Below are positions 9,024 through 16,936 of a stretch of DNA of 64,000 nt, piece by piece. Both the position numbers and the translations under genes were made by a program. This DNA is from an uncultured Oscillospiraceae bacterium (GTDB lineage Bacteria > Bacillota > Clostridia > Oscillospirales > Oscillospiraceae): assembly GCA_934622035.1 (NCBI GenBank), contig CAKTVG010000002.1:62001-126000 (forward strand), written 5' to 3'. The notes under the pieces were generated by a model, which did no database searches, was not told where the DNA came from, and was given only the letters and a program-made list of their open reading frames with translations. Position 1 is the stretch's first letter, and each line of letters opens with the position of its first letter.

Positions 9024-9509
9024 CTATTTCGGCGGCTGGAAAAGCGGCAGCGGCGGCGCGGCGAAGGTAAAGAGCACCAGTGCGGCGCCGTAGAGCATGA
9101 CCAGCATCAGAAGGATTCCGGTGTGCCGCGGCACATTTCTGCGTCTGTGCAGCCGCCAGGCGAGGAAAAAGCCGCCGAACATCGTCACGTAATAGAGCGC
9201 TATGTCCACAGCCGTCCCGCCGATGCCCAGCGCCCGAAGGCCGTAGTACGCCCCGAGCAGGAACACCGGCATGGCCAGCGTTGCCGCAAGAAAGCCGGTC
9301 CAGAGGCGCAGCTTGCACACCGCGCGGGTGGAAAGCACCGCCGCCGCGCCCAGCGTGGGCCAGAACAGCAGCTTTAAGTGCTCCCATACGCTCTCGTTGA
9401 CCGGCGCAAGCAGCGCGGAAATCAGGTTGGGCGCAACATCATAAAGAAAGTGCAGCGCGGTTCCTACCGCTGCGGCCGCAATGGCGGCGATTAAATACTC
9501 CTTTTTCAT
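9024..9509 (-). CDS. DUF6512-like small membrane protein
   Basis: The product (about 161 residues) has five hydrophobic segments and no soluble domain. The motif ALHFLYD and the stretch APVNESVWEHLKLLFWP are what I recognise from the DUF6512 family, whose function is unknown. Three starts lie close together (9518 GTG, 9515 ATG, 9509 ATG); 9509 is preferred because GGTGAT, part of an extended ribosome site, is at suitable distance. It is convergent with the SDR gene, so it is probably transcribed alone. Confidence 0.75.
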   Translation of the reverse strand: MKKEYLIAAIAAAAVGTALHFLYDVAPNLISALLAPVNESVWEHLKLLFWPTLGAAAVLSTRAVCKLRLWTGFLAATLAMPVFLLGAYYGLRALGIGGTAVDIALYYVTMFGGFFLAWRLHRRRNVPRHTGILLMLVMLYGAALVLFTFAAPPLPLFQPPK

Positions 9510-9590
9510 CCACATCACCCATTACAGCTTATGCGGCGGCGCAGAAAAATAGCACCCGGACACAAATGCGGGTGGTCGTAAGACAGTTTC

Positions 9591-9618
9591 AGTCCCGGCA
9601 GTAATGTCTGCTGGGATT
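9591..9618. terminator. Isolated hairpin, possible terminator
   Basis: An 11-bp imperfect stem AGTCCCGGCAG / CTGCTGGGATT with a 6-nt loop lies between the divergent DUF6512-like and GNAT genes. There is no obvious gene for it to terminate and only a short T stretch. Confidence 0.3.
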
Positions 9619-9622
9619 GTTC

Positions 9623-9651
9623 TTGCATATATTAAAGCCATATGATAGAAT
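9623..9651 (+). promoter_or_regulatory. Candidate promoter of the GNAT gene
   Basis: TTGCAT (9623-9628), a 17-bp spacer and TAGAAT (9646-9651) lie upstream of the acetyltransferase start region. Confidence 0.6.
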
Positions 9652-9696
9652 TAAACAAAGCAATAAGTCGTAATAATAATGTATGTAATGTATAAC

Positions 9697-10170
9697 ATGC
9701 CAACAATTCAGTTAAAGGCGATGACGCAAGAACTATGTCACGAACTGTACAAGCATTGGACGAATGATGCGTCTATCTATATGGATATGCACCTGTTTCA
9801 GCCCTATGTTTATGACGAAGCTGCGGTAAATCGATATTTTGATATGAAGGGGCAGGATGCTTCACGCAGACTGTTTGCGATCATGCTTGGAGATAAGGTG
9901 ATCGGGGAATTGCAATTGAAGCAGATCGACCATGATAAAAAAGAATGTTCCCTGAGTATCCATATGCAAAACGACGCAGTGAAGGGAAGGGGATACGGAA
10001 CGCAGGCAGAACGTTTGGCGGTAAAAACCGCCTTTGACGAGTTGGGAATGGCTGCGGTAAACGCAGATACCATCAGGAAAAACACCCGGAGTCAGCATGT
10101 GCTGGAAAAGGTAGGCTTTCGCTTTGCCGGAGAAGATGAAACATTCAAATACTACCGTATCGAGCGGTAA
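9697..10170 (+). CDS. GNAT family N-acetyltransferase
   Basis: The product has 157 residues from the ATG at 9697, or 163 if translation starts at 9679. It has a GNAT fold: a central beta strand LFAIMLGDKVIGELQLKQID, the acetyl-CoA P-loop region KGRGYGTQAERL (matching R/QxxGxG/A), and a C-terminal NTRSQHVLEKVGFRF motif usual in ribosomal-protein or amino-acid acetyltransferases. The substrate is unknown. No ribosome binding site is evident before any candidate start. Codon use is clearly AT-richer than neighbouring genes, which suggests recent acquisition together with the adjoining DUF559 gene. Confidence 0.8.
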   Translation: MPTIQLKAMTQELCHELYKHWTNDASIYMDMHLFQPYVYDEAAVNRYFDMKGQDASRRLFAIMLGDKVIGELQLKQIDHDKKECSLSIHMQNDAVKGRGYGTQAERLAVKTAFDELGMAAVNADTIRKNTRSQHVLEKVGFRFAGEDETFKYYRIER

Positions 10171-10234
10171 ACTCCAATTTGCCGAACTGATAAAAGCGCA
10201 CTTCTATACACCTTTCGGTGTACCGTGCGAGCAT

Positions 10235-10287
10235 CCCTTGCCTCTCCCTTTGGGAGAGGTGGCCGAGCATAGCGAGGACGGAGAGGG
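10235..10287 (+). repeat. Left inverted repeat of the DUF559 unit
   Basis: This segment begins CCCTTGCCTCTCCCTTTGGG and ends GGACGGAGAGGG. It matches, in reverse complement, the block at 10653-10702: both have a CTCTCCCTTTGGGAGAG core and a GAGAGGG inner end. The inner end also provides the ribosome binding site of the DUF559 gene. Confidence 0.75.
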
Positions 10288-10293
10288 CAAACA

Positions 10294-10674
10294 ATGACTA
10301 TACCAAAAGACAACGCCCAATTAGAAAATGCCCGGCGACTTCGCAGGGAGATGACACCCCATGAGCGTAAGCTCTGGTACCTTTTTCTCCGCAAATATCC
10401 AGTAAAAATTTATAAACAGCGGATTATCGGCAGATTCATCGTGGACTTTTACTGTGCTTCGGCCAGACTGGTCATTGAATTGGATGGCTCTCAGCATTAT
10501 GAACCTCAGGGGCTTGCTTATGATGCGGAACGTTCTCAATTCCTGATGTCTCTTGGGTTGGAGATTCTGCGATTCTCCAACCGGGATATCGACAGGGATT
10601 TTCGTGGTGTGTGCACACAAATTGATCTTATCGTTCGAAAAAGGCTGCAAGACCCTCTCAGTCACCTACGGTGA
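10294..10674 (+). CDS. DUF559 (Vsr-like endonuclease fold) protein
   Basis: The 126-residue protein begins with LRREMTPHERKLWYLFLRKYP, the standard DUF559 N-terminus, and continues with GRFIVDFYCASARLVIELDGSQHY, which carries the Asp-Glu-x-Asp-like active-site pattern of the Vsr/PD-(D/E)XK fold, and the family ending LGLEILRFSNRDI. Such proteins are small predicted nucleases of unknown role. The ribosome site GGAGAGGG is 6 nt before the ATG and lies in the left repeat; the stop codon and the last residues (DPLSHLR) are encoded inside the right repeat. It is AT-richer than the surroundings. Confidence 0.85.
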   Translation: MTIPKDNAQLENARRLRREMTPHERKLWYLFLRKYPVKIYKQRIIGRFIVDFYCASARLVIELDGSQHYEPQGLAYDAERSQFLMSLGLEILRFSNRDIDRDFRGVCTQIDLIVRKRLQDPLSHLR

Positions 10675-10702
10675 CAGCTCTCCCAAAGGGAGAGCCAAGG
10701 GG
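10653..10702 (-). repeat. Right inverted repeat of the DUF559 unit
   Basis: Read on the minus strand it starts CCCCTTGGCTCTCCCTTTGG and ends GACTGAGAGGG, paralleling the left copy at 10235-10287 with a diverged middle. It overlaps the last 22 nt of the DUF559 coding region. Each copy can itself fold through its CTCTCCC TTT GGGAGAG core. Confidence 0.75.
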
Positions 10703-10735
10703 CTGCGCCCTATTACATAGTATGTTGACATGAGA

Positions 10736-10767
10736 AATGGAGCGTATCTGTATCGATACGCTCCATT
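10736..10767 (+). terminator. Hairpin after the DUF559 unit, possible terminator
   Basis: A perfect 13-bp stem AATGGAGCGTATC / GATACGCTCCATT with a 6-nt loop is followed by AACTGTTTT on the plus strand. The T-run is weak. Confidence 0.5.
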
Positions 10768-10819
10768 AACTGTTTTATGAACACTCATCTAAGTCCGGGT
10801 GCTATTTTATATTTCCTCA

Positions 10820-11503
10820 TCAATCCAAATAGCGAACCAGCTCGGCGAAGGTGAGGCCGTAGCGGGCCATGATCGTCAGCAGCATGGCGAAAGACGCCAG
10901 CGTCAGCGTATTGAGGATGAAGCCTGCAATTGCAAGGCCCTTCTTCACGCCCTTGCGGCAGATGCCGACGAGGCCGAGAATGAAGCCGGGGACACCGGGA
11001 AGCATTGCGACAATCAGCATGGAGAACAGCGCCATCAGCGCCGCTGCCAGATCCGGCAGATAGCTGGTCGTTCCTGCAACCGCAGTGAAGATCAGCCAGC
11101 CGATGATGGCAAGCACGAAGGCGATCACGCCGAGAACAAAGCCCGCAATGCCCACGCCGTTTGCACGCAGGCCAGGCTGCTGCGGCGCATAGGGCTGCGC
11201 ATACTGCTGCTGCGGATAGGCAGGCTGCTGATACTGCGGATACACGGGCGGCTGATACTGCTGCTGCGGATAGCCGGAATACTGCTGGGGATAGCCCGGC
11301 TGGCTCTGCGGGGGATTCGGGGCAGTCTGCGGCTCGGCATACTGCATTTCCGGAGCCTCCGGCGCGGCGGGCGTCTGCTCGACGACCGGCTCAACCACCG
11401 GTTCGGCAGCCGGACGCACGATACGCGTGCCGCAATTCGGGCAGAAGGCAGCGTTTTCATTGTTAATGGTGCTGTTGCAATTCGGGCATTGAATCATGGC
11501 CAT
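10820..11503 (-). CDS. Zinc-ribbon, PQY-rich membrane protein (paralog 1)
   Basis: The 227-residue protein has an N-terminal zinc ribbon (MIQCPNCNSTINNENAAFCPNC, two CPxC knuckles), a disordered segment of about 75 residues rich in Pro, Gln and Tyr with repeated YPQQ/QPxY units, and a C-terminal domain with three hydrophobic segments separated by a short CRKGVKKG loop, resembling DUF4190-type membrane domains. No enzymatic motif is seen. AGAGGAAAT precedes the ATG at 11503. The next gene upstream has the same architecture. Function unknown. Confidence 0.8.
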   Translation of the reverse strand: MAMIQCPNCNSTINNENAAFCPNCGTRIVRPAAEPVVEPVVEQTPAAPEAPEMQYAEPQTAPNPPQSQPGYPQQYSGYPQQQYQPPVYPQYQQPAYPQQQYAQPYAPQQPGLRANGVGIAGFVLGVIAFVLAIIGWLIFTAVAGTTSYLPDLAAALMALFSMLIVAMLPGVPGFILGLVGICRKGVKKGLAIAGFILNTLTLASFAMLLTIMARYGLTFAELVRYLD

Positions 11504-11606
11504 ATCATTTCCTCTCTTCTTCAGACTGAAGGCAGCCTCTTACAATTATCATATCGGATTCCGCATGCCGTGTCAAGGGAAAAGGCGCAGAATTCTCCGT
11601 TTTCTC

Positions 11607-12236
11607 TTAAATCAGAATCGCTGCAAGGGCGGCGGCGATCACCGCCAGAGAGAAGCTCATGCCAAGCAGCGCAAGGACCTGACCCTTCGTGTTTCTGCAC
11701 AGTGCGATGCTGCTGAACGTCAGTCCCACCGCCGCAAGCAGCGCCTGCGCAATCAGCTGCCCCGTGATAAAGAAGGTATCGCCGGGAAGAATCGGATCCT
11801 GGAGAAAGGCGCGGAGAAGCACCAGCATCACACAGGCGGATGCCGTGCCGAACACAAAGCCGACGATGGCGGCCGCGCGCCCCTTCGCTTTTTCCGCCGG
11901 CATTTCCGGCGCGCAGGGCGGATACCCCGGCTGCGGCGCTGGCGGCTGGAAAAGCTGCGGCGCATACTGCGCCTGCGGAATAGCAGGCTGCTGCGGGACA
12001 TACTGCGGCGTCACCGGCTGCTGTTCGTACTGCGGCTGTACAGCGGCAGGCTGCGGATAAACCGGCTGTTGGATCACCGGCTGCGGATAAACCGGCGTTT
12101 GATCTGCCGGCTGATAGACCGGCAGCTGGGCAAAGCCCTCCGGCATTTCCGGCTCCGGCGGGACGGGCGTCCCGCAATTCGGGCAGTACGTCTCCCCCGG
12201 CGCAACCATATCTCTGCATTTCGGGCACTGCGGCAT
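11607..12236 (-). CDS. Zinc-ribbon, PQY-rich membrane protein (paralog 2)
   Basis: The 209-residue protein repeats the layout of its downstream neighbour: zinc ribbon MPQCPKCRDMVAPGETYCPNCG, a Pro/Gln/Tyr-rich linker with repeated YPQP/QPVY units (about residues 40-110), then hydrophobic segments from about residue 120 to the end. The membrane part is diverged from paralog 1. GAGGGGAACGCC precedes the ATG. The 103-bp gap to the next gene shows no terminator, so the pair may be co-transcribed after a local duplication. Function unknown. Confidence 0.78.
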   Translation of the reverse strand: MPQCPKCRDMVAPGETYCPNCGTPVPPEPEMPEGFAQLPVYQPADQTPVYPQPVIQQPVYPQPAAVQPQYEQQPVTPQYVPQQPAIPQAQYAPQLFQPPAPQPGYPPCAPEMPAEKAKGRAAAIVGFVFGTASACVMLVLLRAFLQDPILPGDTFFITGQLIAQALLAAVGLTFSSIALCRNTKGQVLALLGMSFSLAVIAAALAAILI

Positions 12237-12330
12237 GGCGTTCCCCTCGTTTCCGTTTTTTTATATTGTATCCCGTTCCCGCCGCACTGTCAAGGAAAAG
12301 TGCCGCGCCCGCGCCGCCAAAGCAGCGCGC

Positions 12331-12364
12331 AGGGCCGCGGCAGTTTCAAAGCCGCCGCGGCCCT
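12331..12364 (-). terminator. GC-rich hairpin after hypA, possible terminator
   Basis: An 11-bp perfect stem AGGGCCGCGGC / GCCGCGGCCCT with a 12-nt loop lies 19 nt beyond the hypA stop. No T-run follows on the minus strand, so intrinsic termination is uncertain. Confidence 0.4.
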
Positions 12365-12382
12365 ATGGGAAAATTCGATCTG

Positions 12383-12727
12383 CTATTCTACTGCGATTTC
12401 CTTGATTTCCAGCTCGTTGCCCTGCTGCAAATATGTCTCCCCGCTGCCGCAGTGCGGACAGATTTTGCCCTGCGGGACAGTGGGATAGGTCTTTCCGCAG
12501 GCGGTGCAGTAGGTAATGGCGGAAATCTGCTCCGTCACGAGCTCGCAGCCCTCCAGCATGGGAACGCGCTTGCAGTTCCAGTTCCAGACGTCAACCAGGT
12601 AGGACGGGATCACGGTGGAGACCTCTCCGATCTGGAGCGTGACGCGCCGGACGCGGCTTGCCTGATTCTCCTGTGCAATCTTCACCACGCTGTCGGCAAT
12701 GTGGAAAGCGACGCCTAATTCGTGCAT
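12383..12727 (-). CDS. hypA: Nickel metallochaperone HypA
   Basis: The 114-residue protein starts MHELGVA, whose MHE is the conserved N-terminal nickel ligand. The zinc site follows as CTAC near residue 74 and CPHCG near residue 91. HypA delivers Ni to enzymes together with the GTPase HypB. It is the last gene of a three-gene operon (hypB, flavoprotein, hypA) with a 3-nt gap to the flavoprotein. No [NiFe] hydrogenase subunit gene is visible in this window, so its client is not evident. Confidence 0.93.
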   Translation of the reverse strand: MHELGVAFHIADSVVKIAQENQASRVRRVTLQIGEVSTVIPSYLVDVWNWNCKRVPMLEGCELVTEQISAITYCTACGKTYPTVPQGKICPHCGSGETYLQQGNELEIKEIAVE

Positions 12728-12730
12728 GCC

Positions 12731-15604
12731 TCAATCCTTATTTCCGCCCAGCTTGGTGACGACGGTCTGGCCGAGGCGCTTGAAGGCCATGGGCAGAATG
12801 CCCTTTACCTTGTCCTCCGCCTTCATCATCTTGGAGCACTCCGGATGGTCGCGCTTGAGATGAATCGCGTCGAAGACGCACTTTGTGGTGCAGACGCCGC
12901 AGCCGATGCACTTGTTCGGATCGACCCAGCTTGCGCCGCAGCCAAGGCAGCGGGCAGTCTCGATCTTGACCTGCTCCTCCGTCAGAGTCAGGTTGGGGTC
13001 GCGGAAGGAGTGCAGCGCGTCGATGCTCTCGTCCACGCCGGCGCTCTGCCGCCCGGCGGTATCGTAGTCCGCAAGCGTGACGTTGTCCTTATCAAGCATG
13101 TTGAAGTCGCGGCGGTTCCGGCCGGTCGTCAGGCTGGCGCCCTTGTGGACATAGCGGTGCAGGGATTCCGCAGCGCATTTGCCCTCTTCAATTGCGTCGA
13201 TGACAAATTTCGGTCCGTGGTACACATCGCCGCCGACGAAAATGTCCGGCTCGGCGGTCTGATAGGTCAGCGGATCCGCAATGGGATAGCTGCCGCGGTG
13301 GAATTCCACCCGGCTGCCCTCAAGCAGCCCGCCCCATTCGATGGCCTGGCCGATGGCAAAGATGACATGATCCGCCGCCAGCTCCATCGACTCTGTTTCG
13401 TCGTAGACCGGGGAGAAGCGCTTCGTCTCCGGGTCGATGGTGCGCAGGCACTTCTTGAAAACCACGGCGGTGACATGGCCGCTCTCGTCGGTTTTCAGCG
13501 TCTTGGGGCCCCAGCCGTTGCAGAGCTCGATCTGCTCTGCCAGCGTTTCGGCAATCTCTTCCTTGGAGGCGGGCATCGTTTCGCGGGATTCCAGGCAAAC
13601 CATACTGACCTTCTTTGCGCCGAAGCGGGCGGCGGTACGGGCACAGTCCACGGCGACGTTGCCGCCGCCGACAACGATGACGCTGCCGTCCATGTGCTGA
13701 TTTTCGTTTTCCAGCGCACCGTGCAGGAAATTCACGGCGATATCGGTGCCCGCTGCGTGGTCGTTCTCCACGCCGGGATAGCGGCCGCCCTGACAGCCGA
13801 TGGCGACGTAGAACGCCTCAAAGCCCTGCTCGCGCAGCTGCGGGATGGTGACGTCCCTGCCGACCTCCACGCCGCAGCGGAATTCCACACCCAGCGCGCG
13901 CAGAACGTCGATCTCGGCGGCGATCACGTCCTTTTCCAGCTTGAAGGAGGGGATGCCATAGGTCATCATGCCGCCGGGCTTCTCGCTTTTCTCAAATACG
14001 GTGGGATGATAGCCCTTCGTCGCCAAATAGTAGGCGGCGCTCAGGCCGGCGGGGCCGCCGCCGATGATTGCGATTTTCTGCGCCCAGTGCTCCAGTCGCG
14101 TGGAGGCGATGACAACCGGCGGGATATAGCGCGTTTCCGCCCTCAGATCCTGCTCCGCGAGGAACTTCTTGACCGCGTCGATGGAGACGGCCTGATCGAC
14201 GCTGCCTCTGGTGCAGGCGTCCTCACAGCGCTTGTTGCAGATGCGGCCGCACACTGCGGGGAAGGGGTTGTCCTTCTTGATCAGGGCGAGCGCCTCCTGA
14301 TACCTTCCCTGCGCGGCCAGCTTCAGATAGCCCTGCACGCTCACGTGCGCGGGGCAGGCGGTCTTGCAGGGCGCAGTGCCCTTGTCGTAGCAGTTTTTGC
14401 GGTTGTTGTCGCGGTAGTCCGGATCCCAGTGCTCCGGGCCCCACTTGATGGAATTCGGCAGCTCGTGCTTGGGGTAAGTAACTGCCTTGCCCTCCTTATC
14501 GCAGAGCTTTTGGCCGAGCTTGACGGCACCGGCGGGGCAGTACTCCACGCACTTGCCGCAGGCGACGCACTTCTCCTTCGTCACCTCTGCCGTGTAGGCC
14601 GAGCGGGAGAGATTGGGCGTGTTGAACAGCTGGCTGGTTCTCAGCGCGTTGCAGATCTGCACATTGCAGTTGCAGATACCGAAAATTTTATTTTCGCCGT
14701 CGATGTTTGTGATCTGGTGGACAAAACCGTTGTCCTCAGCCTTGCGGAGAATTTCCATGGCCTCATCATAGGTGATGTCGTGGCCCTTGCCGGTCTCGCG
14801 GCAGTAGTCGGCAAAATCGCCCACGCCGATGCACCAAGACGCTGCGTCGTCCGCGCAGCCGTCGCCCAGCACGCCGCGGCTGGCACGGCAGGAGCACTGC
14901 GCCACGCCGATGTGGCCCTCGTATTTCTTGAGCCAGTAGCTCAGGTGCTCGATGTCGAGGCTTTGATTCTCCATCGGGATTGCCTTTTCCACGGGGATGA
15001 CGTGCATGCCGACACCGCCGCCGCCCGGCGGCAGCAGATGCGTCACGCCCGCCAGGGGCACATAGGTCATGCGCTCGAAGAAGGAGGCCAGCTCCGGGTG
15101 CTCCTGCAGGCGCTTGTTATAGGAGATTTCACCGCGCTCGTCATAGCAGGGCTTCTCGCCGCTGCCGCTCTCGTCGATGTTGAAAAGCTCCGCGCTGCCG
15201 GGGACGAACATCGGCAGGATGTACCGCCGCTCGGAGGGCGGCGCAGTGCGGCCGTTGTGGTCATAATGATAGCCGTAGTCGTATTCGAGCACGCCCTTGA
15301 AGCTCAGATCGTCGAGCAGCTCCTGAAAATGTGCCTTGTCCGCCTCCTGCACCTTGCAGAGCTTCCAGAGCTCCGGCAGGGTATAGGGCGTGCGCAGCTT
15401 CATGGGCAGCAGAAGGTCTGCCTCCTCCTCGGAGATGATACCCGCCAGACCCCAGTATTCCGCGTCCTGTGAGCTGACGCCAGAGAGCTTGTGTGCGACC
15501 ACGTCCGTGATCTTCTGGCCGATTTTCTGGATTTTCTTCCGGGGGACGGCGGCGTCCTTGTCCGGCGCGTTCAATGCGCGCTGCTTGAGTTCCTCGTCGA
15601 TCAT
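12731..15604 (-). CDS. Multi-cluster iron-sulfur FAD/NAD(P)-binding oxidoreductase (GltD/NfnB-like core)
   Basis: The 957-residue protein combines several modules. Residues 1-230 form a unique N-terminal region; CSCRASRG near 237 and CNCNVQICN near 311 add cysteine clusters; a 2[4Fe-4S]-type motif CVACGKCVEYCPAGA is near 346; a GltD/NfnB-like region follows with Fe-S cysteines (CKTACPAHVS to CGRICNKRCEDAC, about 413-464), an FAD site IIGGGPAGLSAAYYL near 514 and a pyridine-nucleotide site VVGGGNVAVDCA near 645; the C-terminus has CLGCGASWVDPNKCIGCGVC. It probably moves electrons between NAD(P)H and ferredoxin or a partner. The start at 15604 follows AAAGGAG. Confidence 0.85.
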   Translation of the reverse strand: MIDEELKQRALNAPDKDAAVPRKKIQKIGQKITDVVAHKLSGVSSQDAEYWGLAGIISEEEADLLLPMKLRTPYTLPELWKLCKVQEADKAHFQELLDDLSFKGVLEYDYGYHYDHNGRTAPPSERRYILPMFVPGSAELFNIDESGSGEKPCYDERGEISYNKRLQEHPELASFFERMTYVPLAGVTHLLPPGGGGVGMHVIPVEKAIPMENQSLDIEHLSYWLKKYEGHIGVAQCSCRASRGVLGDGCADDAASWCIGVGDFADYCRETGKGHDITYDEAMEILRKAEDNGFVHQITNIDGENKIFGICNCNVQICNALRTSQLFNTPNLSRSAYTAEVTKEKCVACGKCVEYCPAGAVKLGQKLCDKEGKAVTYPKHELPNSIKWGPEHWDPDYRDNNRKNCYDKGTAPCKTACPAHVSVQGYLKLAAQGRYQEALALIKKDNPFPAVCGRICNKRCEDACTRGSVDQAVSIDAVKKFLAEQDLRAETRYIPPVVIASTRLEHWAQKIAIIGGGPAGLSAAYYLATKGYHPTVFEKSEKPGGMMTYGIPSFKLEKDVIAAEIDVLRALGVEFRCGVEVGRDVTIPQLREQGFEAFYVAIGCQGGRYPGVENDHAAGTDIAVNFLHGALENENQHMDGSVIVVGGGNVAVDCARTAARFGAKKVSMVCLESRETMPASKEEIAETLAEQIELCNGWGPKTLKTDESGHVTAVVFKKCLRTIDPETKRFSPVYDETESMELAADHVIFAIGQAIEWGGLLEGSRVEFHRGSYPIADPLTYQTAEPDIFVGGDVYHGPKFVIDAIEEGKCAAESLHRYVHKGASLTTGRNRRDFNMLDKDNVTLADYDTAGRQSAGVDESIDALHSFRDPNLTLTEEQVKIETARCLGCGASWVDPNKCIGCGVCTTKCVFDAIHLKRDHPECSKMMKAEDKVKGILPMAFKRLGQTVVTKLGGNKD

Positions 15605-15609
15605 TGCGC

Positions 15610-16287
15610 TTACTCCTTTTTCTCTTTCCAGTTTTGAATGGTTTCTGCAAGCCATTGGGCCAGCGCGTCCACGCCCTCGCCCGTCTTGGCGCTGATGGGG
15701 AAAATGCGAATGCTGGGATTGCGTTTTCTTGCGTATTGCGTTACCTTGTCCATATCAAAATCGAAGTACGGCAACACATCGATTTTATTGACGATCATCA
15801 CGTCGCAGACCTGGAACACCAGCGGGTATTTCAGCGGCTTGTCGTGCCCCTCCGGCACGGAGAGAATCATCATGTTCAGCGCCGCGCCGGTGTCGAATTC
15901 TGCGGGGCAGACCAGATTGCCCACATTTTCCAGAATGACCAGATCCAGACCGTCCGTGCCGAGCTGGCGGATGCCCTGCCGGGTCATGTCCGCGTCCAGA
16001 TGGCACATTCCACCCGTGTGGAGCTGGATGACCCGCGTACCGGTGGCGGCGATGGTTTCGGCATCGACGTCGGAATCGATGTCCGCCTCCATGATGCCGA
16101 CACGCAGCTCTGCGGGCAGCGCGTGCAAAAGCTTTGTCAGCGTTGTGGTTTTGCCGGAGCCGGGGGAGGACATCAGGTTCACCAGAAACACGCCACGCGC
16201 CTTCAGCTCCCGGCGCAGCGCCTCGGCGTCGGCGTTGTTGTCGGCGAACACGCTCTGCTTTACTTCAATGATGCGGTAAGGGTCCAT
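15610..16287 (-). CDS. hypB: Hydrogenase nickel incorporation GTPase HypB
   Basis: The 225-residue SIMIBI-class GTPase supplies energy for nickel insertion. The P-loop SSPGSGKTT is at about residues 40-48, switch residues EADIDSDVD follow, the ENVGNLVCP segment holds the metal-binding Cys at the G-domain interface, and NKIDVL is the guanine-specificity motif. The histidine-rich N-terminus found in some HypBs is absent. The start at 16287 follows AAGGAGGAG. The gap to the flavoprotein ATG is 5 nt, so hypB, flavoprotein and hypA form one operon. Confidence 0.94.
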   Translation of the reverse strand: MDPYRIIEVKQSVFADNNADAEALRRELKARGVFLVNLMSSPGSGKTTTLTKLLHALPAELRVGIMEADIDSDVDAETIAATGTRVIQLHTGGMCHLDADMTRQGIRQLGTDGLDLVILENVGNLVCPAEFDTGAALNMMILSVPEGHDKPLKYPLVFQVCDVMIVNKIDVLPYFDFDMDKVTQYARKRNPSIRIFPISAKTGEGVDALAQWLAETIQNWKEKKE

Positions 16288-16384
16288 AGGCTCCTCCTTC
16301 TCGGCTCTTTTTCTCATAATAGCAAATTTCTTTGAAAATGTCAATTACAACCGTTTTTTGTGAAAAAACAGTGAAAACTATTCC

Positions 16385-16936
16385 TCAAACGTTTGACCAT
16401 GTGACAGGCCGGCCGTCCTGAAACACGATTTGATAGCCGCGGCCGGGGGCGGGGGTGTAGTCATAGCGCGTTCCGCCGAACCAGTGCGTCATCAGCCCGG
16501 CGATCACGCCGCCGTGCGTCACGCACAGGCAGTCCTCGCCGCGCGCGACAAGTGCGGAGACGGCGGCAAGGCTCCGCCTTCGCACCTCGTCCGCCGATTC
16601 GCCGCCGGGGCAGCGATTGTGCTCCACGTCCTGAATCCAGGCTTGGTAGGCGGGGTCATCCTTGAGCTGCTCGTAGCTCTGCATTTCAAAAGCGCCAAAA
16701 TTCATTTCCCGCAGGCCGGGGAGAATCTCATGCGGCACGGGGCCGAAGATTGCCTCCAGCGTCTGCTCGGCGCGGGACATGCCGCTGGTGTAATAACGGG
16801 AGGCGGCAGGAGCGTTGTCCGCACGTTCGCGCAGCGCCCGAGCGCTCTCCGGCAGCAGCGGCAGATCTGTCGCGCCGTAGTAGAGTCTGCGGCGGTTGGC
16901 CTCCGTCTCGCCGTGGCGCAGCAGCGTCAACCTCAT
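16385..16936 (-). CDS. Histidine phosphatase, probable alpha-ribazole phosphatase (CobC role)
   Basis: The 183-residue protein is a phosphoglycerate-mutase-type histidine phosphatase: LLRHGETEANRRRLYYG gives the phosphohistidine site, and EMNFGAFE, CPGGES and CVTHGGVIAG are the other signature segments. In this operon the natural role is removing the phosphate from alpha-ribazole-5'-P or adenosylcobalamin-5'-P. The ATG at 16936 overlaps the stop of the preceding gene in an ATGA arrangement; it is the last gene of the cob operon. The role rests on context. Confidence 0.83.
   Translation of the reverse strand: MRLTLLRHGETEANRRRLYYGATDLPLLPESARALRERADNAPAASRYYTSGMSRAEQTLEAIFGPVPHEILPGLREMNFGAFEMQSYEQLKDDPAYQAWIQDVEHNRCPGGESADEVRRRSLAAVSALVARGEDCLCVTHGGVIAGLMTHWFGGTRYDYTPAPGRGYQIVFQDGRPVTWSNV

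Noticed and set aside
12722..15472. A 916-codon plus-strand frame opposite the iron-sulfur flavoprotein
   Set aside because: It mirrors the flavoprotein codon pattern; the minus-strand product has all expected cofactor motifs and a ribosome site.
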